Source: an uncultured Christensenellaceae bacterium
Lineage (GTDB): Bacteria > Bacillota > Clostridia > Christensenellales > Pumilibacteraceae
Assembly: GCA_910588315.1 (NCBI GenBank)
Contig: CAJUQF010000078.1
Coordinates: 1 to 9,466, forward strand
Reading direction: 5' to 3'
Length of the DNA stretch: 9,466 bases
This document shows positions 6,641-9,466 of the stretch, in pieces (within the stretch, counting starts at the first letter, position 1; every line of letters begins with the position of its first letter). A program made the translations under genes and the position numbers. A model generated the notes under the pieces. It was not told the DNA's origin. It did no database searches and worked only from the letters and a program-made list of their open reading frames with translations.

Positions 6641-6673
6641 CGGCGCATACTCGATTTGATTTCGGCGCATACT
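6641..6673 (+). repeat. Two 11-bp direct repeats upstream of the TspO-like gene
   Basis: CGGCGCATACT occurs at 6641-6651 and again at 6663-6673, separated by 11 bases, so equivalent positions are 22 bp apart, about two DNA helical turns. The second copy ends nine bases before the ATG at 6683. No other copy was noticed. Placement and phasing suit tandem binding of a regulator on one DNA face, but the repeat could also be coding if translation begins at the TTG at 6638. Confidence 0.6.
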
Positions 6674-6682
6674 AACGGCACT

Positions 6683-7192
6683 ATGGAAAACTCAGTTAGA
6701 ATCGGAAACGAAAAAAGACTGTCGAGTATGGCTCTGTTCTGGGTATGCGTACTCGCAACCGTGGGGATCGGACTTACGATATCCTACTGCTCCGGAATTT
6801 TCGGACGGGTATCCGGCTATGCGTCGAAACTGCCGTTTATAATTCCGAAGTGGCTTGTGATAGCGACGCCGCCCGTCCTTTTCCTTCACCTCGGCATAGC
6901 GTTGTATTTCGTACTCAACGAAAACGTATACACGGACAACGGCAGAGTCGTACGCGGCTGGACTTGGGCGTTTTGGATAACGCTGTTTGTAGCAACGGCG
7001 ATAACCCCGTACTTCATCTATCATGGCATGCCCGTCGCGGCATACGTCATGTCGACGATAACAACGGCGCTCGCCTTGGGTACGACGATACTCGCCTATC
7101 GCCAATCTATAGCCGGCGGCGTGGTAATGACGGTATTTTTCATCGTCGTCGCGCTCATAATGTTCTATCTCGGATTCTGGGCGTTTGCATAA
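6683..7192 (+). CDS. Five-helix membrane protein resembling TspO/MBR
   Basis: 169 residues from ATG 6683. Five hydrophobic helices can be drawn at about 16-38, 56-78, 95-113, 117-138 and 144-168. The order and spacing match TspO/MBR (tryptophan-rich sensory) proteins: a helix 1-2 loop leading into PKWLVIATPPVLFLHLGIALYF, where TspO has P-x-W-x-PP-x-x-x-F and a downstream Y; helix 4 ending in LAYRQS; helix 5 following directly. TspO proteins bind porphyrins and related ligands. This protein lacks much of the usual Trp content, so the match is to fold more than to ligand site. The start is uncertain: no Shine-Dalgarno precedes 6683, the TTG at 6638, or the ATG at 6728 that begins just before helix 1. 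It lies alone between two terminators. Confidence 0.75.
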   Translation: MENSVRIGNEKRLSSMALFWVCVLATVGIGLTISYCSGIFGRVSGYASKLPFIIPKWLVIATPPVLFLHLGIALYFVLNENVYTDNGRVVRGWTWAFWITLFVATAITPYFIYHGMPVAAYVMSTITTALALGTTILAYRQSIAGGVVMTVFFIVVALIMFYLGFWAFA

Positions 7193-7213
7193 TCCGTTAA
7201 AGAACATACCGAC

Positions 7214-7244
7214 AAAAAAGACAGCTAATAACGCTGTCTTTTTT
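7214..7244 (+). terminator. Strong rho-independent terminator after the TspO-like gene
   Basis: AAAAAAGACAGC (7214-7225) pairs perfectly with GCTGTCTTTTTT (7233-7244) around the loop TAATAAC. The 12-bp stem with A- and T-runs at its base can act in both directions. It begins 21 bases after the stop at 7192. Confidence 0.92.
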
Positions 7245-7338
7245 GATTAGTCAAAACTCTAAACATCAATCTTTCAAACACCCTATAGGTATAACCAAAA
7301 CACCGTCGGCACGCATATCATTTTATCATTGTCAACGG

Positions 7339-7380
7339 TTGCCGGAGAACTTTGCACTTTTTTGCCGGAGAACTTTGCAC
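7339..7380 (+). repeat. 19-bp tandem direct repeat, possible insertion-sequence end
   Basis: TTGCCGGAGAACTTTGCAC occurs at 7339-7357 and 7362-7380, separated by TTTT, giving a 23-bp period. The repeat is preceded by TGTCAACGG (7330-7338). A TGTCAA-like tip followed by multiple internal repeats is the plan of IS21-family ends, so this may be a solo remnant. No transposase and no inverted partner are visible in the window. The rest of 7245-7414 shows no gene or clear promoter. Confidence 0.8.
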
Positions 7381-7414
7381 CGACGATCTGTGAGCCGTAT
7401 ATCGATCGGCAAAC

Positions 7415-7455
7415 AAAAATGCGCGGACTTTTATATATGCAGTCCGCGCATTTTT
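7415..7455 (-). terminator. Large two-way terminator for the surface-protein gene
   Basis: AAAAATGCGCGGACT (7415-7429) pairs perfectly with AGTCCGCGCATTTTT (7441-7455) around an 11-base A/T-rich loop. The 15-bp stem has a GC-rich core and is flanked by A- and T-runs, so it is active from both strands. It starts 20 bases beyond the stop of the minus-strand gene ending at 7476. Confidence 0.93.
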
Positions 7456-7475
7456 ACGTTTGTTATTGTTTTTGC

Positions 7476-9466
7476 TTACGCCGCTTTGTCTTCCAGGATC
7501 AAACCGTCGGCAGTCACGTAACCGACTTTATCATAACGCGAACTGTTCATTGCGCCGTAGTCGCGATTATCGAACTTATACGTCCATACCGAGAACGGCA
7601 GTTTTTCGCTTTCGGCGTTGAAACCGGGGAAATACCTGTACGGGATGAAGAACTCGACTGTGGTTTTGTAGCCCTCGACGGCTGCCGTATTCGCCGTTTT
7701 CTCCACGAGCGTGACCCGTTCGGAATGAGCCGTCGCGGCGGAAATACCTATAGAACTTGTGACCGCGCCGCCGAGCGTGTCATAGAATGCCACGAACTGC
7801 GAATAGCTGGCGTCGTTTCTGTTATCGTCCGTGATGGTATTGAACCTGAACGCAACGTTAGGTACGGCATTCCAAGCGATGACCGATTCGTATCTTTCCT
7901 GTTCTGTAAGCGTGTACAGCGTAACTGCCGCATACACGCCCGTCTCGCCCTTGACGGCGACAACTTCTATCTTCGTGCCTTTTTTGGAATCGCCGTTGAA
8001 CGTAAGTTTATTGTTGAGTACGGTATCGGTCCACACATCATCGTCGAGAATACCGTCGAAATCGACCGTATCGGGAATATTGACGCCGAGCTTTTCTCTT
8101 ATTGCGTCGACGTCCGTCATGCCGCTGCCCTTCTGAACGATCATGTGCCTGTTCATTCCGAGAATACCGGCAACAAACTTCTCGTTACGGAAAGTCGGGT
8201 CGGAATAGGTAGCGACTATCTGATCGTTGACCAAGAGATAGATGTTCTCGTTGACCTTGGCTATACCGATATTTGCGGCGGTCGATTCGACAAGAACAGG
8301 CGCGTTCATGTGCGAAATACTCACTTCCCACGACCACTGTCTGCTCGACTCGTAGAACACTGCGAAGTTGGTCGCTACTCTGTTTGCGGCAGACGTACTC
8401 GTCGCAAGGTCGATATAACCGAAGATAAGATACTTATCGTTTCTGAGCACGGCGCCGACCTTAGTCCATTGATCGTCGGTATTGCCGCACTTATCGGGCG
8501 ACATTACATTCGCCTGCGCGTACAAGTCTTTGCTTTCCTGCACGTCTTTTATGAAAATGACCTGATCGCCTCTGCCGCGGTTTTCCGCCATGTCGCCGAC
8601 TATAGTCCAACCGTCGGAATACATATAACCGGACTCGTTGTCGCCTATGGTCTCGCCGTCCACTCTGCGGTCGTGCGTCTTGAACAGCTCGCTGTTGGGA
8701 TCGTTGGTGATCTCGTAATCGGTAACGGTAAGACCGAGACCGAAGCATTTGATACCGATAACGACGTCGCCGCTCGTCTTGTACGCAGTCGCCGCAACAA
8801 GTTCGTCCTCGCCGTTCGGTTTGCAGTTGAACATATATACAAAACCGTTTTTGTACATCATGCCGAGCGTGACTTCGTGAGTCTGTAAATCGAACGCGCC
8901 GTCGGTGCTGTCAAGCAACGTCCAACCGCCCCACTGTCCGCTCGATCTGGGACAATACCCGAGTTTCGTGCCGACGATATCGTCGACGCCGTTGTCGCTT
9001 TCTTTCTTGGCGTCCGCGCTTACATAGAAGAACACACCGCTCTCGCGCGTCGTACCGTCAAACGCCATAAGCCCGAACTTGGGGAATTGATCGTTTCTGT
9101 TATGCACAGCGTCGACTCTGAACTTTGCCTTGACAAAGTTGGTTCTTCCGGCAGAACCGAAGAACGCGATATTATTGTCGGAATTATCGTGACCGTTAAG
9201 TACGATCATGCGCTCTTCCCATTCGGGAGAACCTTGTTCGTAATCTTTGCTCGTGTCCCAATACTGTCCCATGGAAACGGCGTTTTTGTACGACCCCGCA
9301 GAACCCTTGCCGAACATATAGCGGTTATTGTTGAGCGCTACGGAAGATACCGTCATGTAGGTATCGGGGTTGGCATAGTTATAGAAGCTGTCGACGGTGG
9401 AAACCGATGCCGGCGCACCGAGATTGAAATTATTGCTGTTTACGACATACGGGAGCACGGTAAGCA
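7476..9466 (-). CDS. Large surface protein with two ConA-like modules and a CBM9-like domain, N-terminus beyond window
   Basis: The minus-strand frame is open from the window edge at 9466 to the TAA at 7478-7476 (about 663 codons). An internal GTG at 9458 has no ribosome site and the frame continues upstream through Leu-Thr, so the true start is outside. Three parts are seen. Bases about 9240-8720 and 8640-8110 encode two related ConA-like/laminin-G-like beta-sandwich modules: compare KAKFRVDAV...FPKFGLMAFDG...GVFFYVSA with YAQANVMSP...WTKVGAVLRNDKYLIFGYIDL. Bases about 8075-7480 encode a CBM9-like domain beginning VDFDGILDDDVW and continuing with KIEVVAVKGETGVYAAVTL. There is no LPxTG motif or C-terminal membrane helix. 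A secreted or wall-associated glycan-binding role is inferred; no catalytic residues are recognisable in this part. Confidence 0.9.
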   Translation of the reverse strand, partial: LTVLPYVVNSNNFNLGAPASVSTVDSFYNYANPDTYMTVSSVALNNNRYMFGKGSAGSYKNAVSMGQYWDTSKDYEQGSPEWEERMIVLNGHDNSDNNIAFFGSAGRTNFVKAKFRVDAVHNRNDQFPKFGLMAFDGTTRESGVFFYVSADAKKESDNGVDDIVGTKLGYCPRSSGQWGGWTLLDSTDGAFDLQTHEVTLGMMYKNGFVYMFNCKPNGEDELVAATAYKTSGDVVIGIKCFGLGLTVTDYEITNDPNSELFKTHDRRVDGETIGDNESGYMYSDGWTIVGDMAENRGRGDQVIFIKDVQESKDLYAQANVMSPDKCGNTDDQWTKVGAVLRNDKYLIFGYIDLATSTSAANRVATNFAVFYESSRQWSWEVSISHMNAPVLVESTAANIGIAKVNENIYLLVNDQIVATYSDPTFRNEKFVAGILGMNRHMIVQKGSGMTDVDAIREKLGVNIPDTVDFDGILDDDVWTDTVLNNKLTFNGDSKKGTKIEVVAVKGETGVYAAVTLYTLTEQERYESVIAWNAVPNVAFRFNTITDDNRNDASYSQFVAFYDTLGGAVTSSIGISAATAHSERVTLVEKTANTAAVEGYKTTVEFFIPYRYFPGFNAESEKLPFSVWTYKFDNRDYGAMNSSRYDKVGYVTADGLILEDKAA

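Noticed and set aside
7329..8888. A 519-codon open frame on the plus strand
   Set aside because: It runs through the tandem repeat and a terminator hairpin and then antisense to the surface-protein gene. Its composition is not protein-like, whereas the minus-strand frame shows clear domain structure.

Overview
The window reads as a chromosomal stretch of a Gram-positive-type bacterium, most likely an uncultured member of the Clostridia (Bacillota). This is inferred from strong TTGACA-17-TATAAT type promoters, purine-rich Shine-Dalgarno sites, U-tailed hairpin terminators, and the protein types seen: a CopA pump with a fused CopZ-like tail, PG_binding_1 repeats, a DhaS-like TetR regulator and a large ConA-like/CBM9 surface protein. 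Base composition looks close to half G+C throughout. I saw no rRNA, tRNA, CRISPR array or intact transposase.

Layout. (1) Bases 1-1762, minus strand: the N-terminal 587 codons of an unrecognised membrane-anchored protein with a cysteine-rich membrane boundary and internally repeated beta-rich modules, driven by a perfect consensus promoter. (2) 1963-4464, minus: a Cu(I) P1B-type ATPase (CopA) with an N-terminal and a C-terminal HMA domain. The promoter lies so close to the start codon that the mRNA should be leaderless. The phosphorylation motif reads DKTAT instead of DKTGT. The C-terminal HMA domain is preceded, inside the gene, by a well-spaced Shine-Dalgarno site and in-frame ATG, so a free CopZ-like chaperone may also be made. 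(3) 4660-5661, plus, divergent from copA: an Amidase_3-fold protein with two peptidoglycan-binding domains that appears to have lost three of four zinc/catalytic residues and has no signal peptide; it ends at a perfect hairpin terminator. (4) 5967-6527, plus: a TetR-family regulator with a perfect promoter overlapped by a small palindrome, then a terminator. (5) 6683-7192, plus: a five-helix membrane protein resembling TspO/MBR, preceded by an 11-bp direct repeat with 22-bp period, and ended by a strong terminator. (6) 7193-7475: intergenic, with a 19-bp tandem direct repeat (possible insertion-sequence end) and a large two-way terminator. (7) 7476-9466, minus: the C-terminal two-thirds-kilocodon part of a large surface protein with two ConA-like modules and a CBM9-like domain, open at the window edge.

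How they work together. The copper pump is the only gene with a confident physiological role: Cu(I) export from the cytoplasm, with the C-terminal HMA acting as on-board or free chaperone. The remaining genes look like independently transcribed single units, each with its own promoter and/or terminator, not one operon. The TetR regulator and the TspO-like gene are adjacent and may be functionally linked, but a terminator separates them. The two partial edge proteins and the pseudoamidase suggest cell-envelope functions. I see no clear multi-gene defence or biosynthetic system here; the most unusual signals are within copA and the degenerate amidase.
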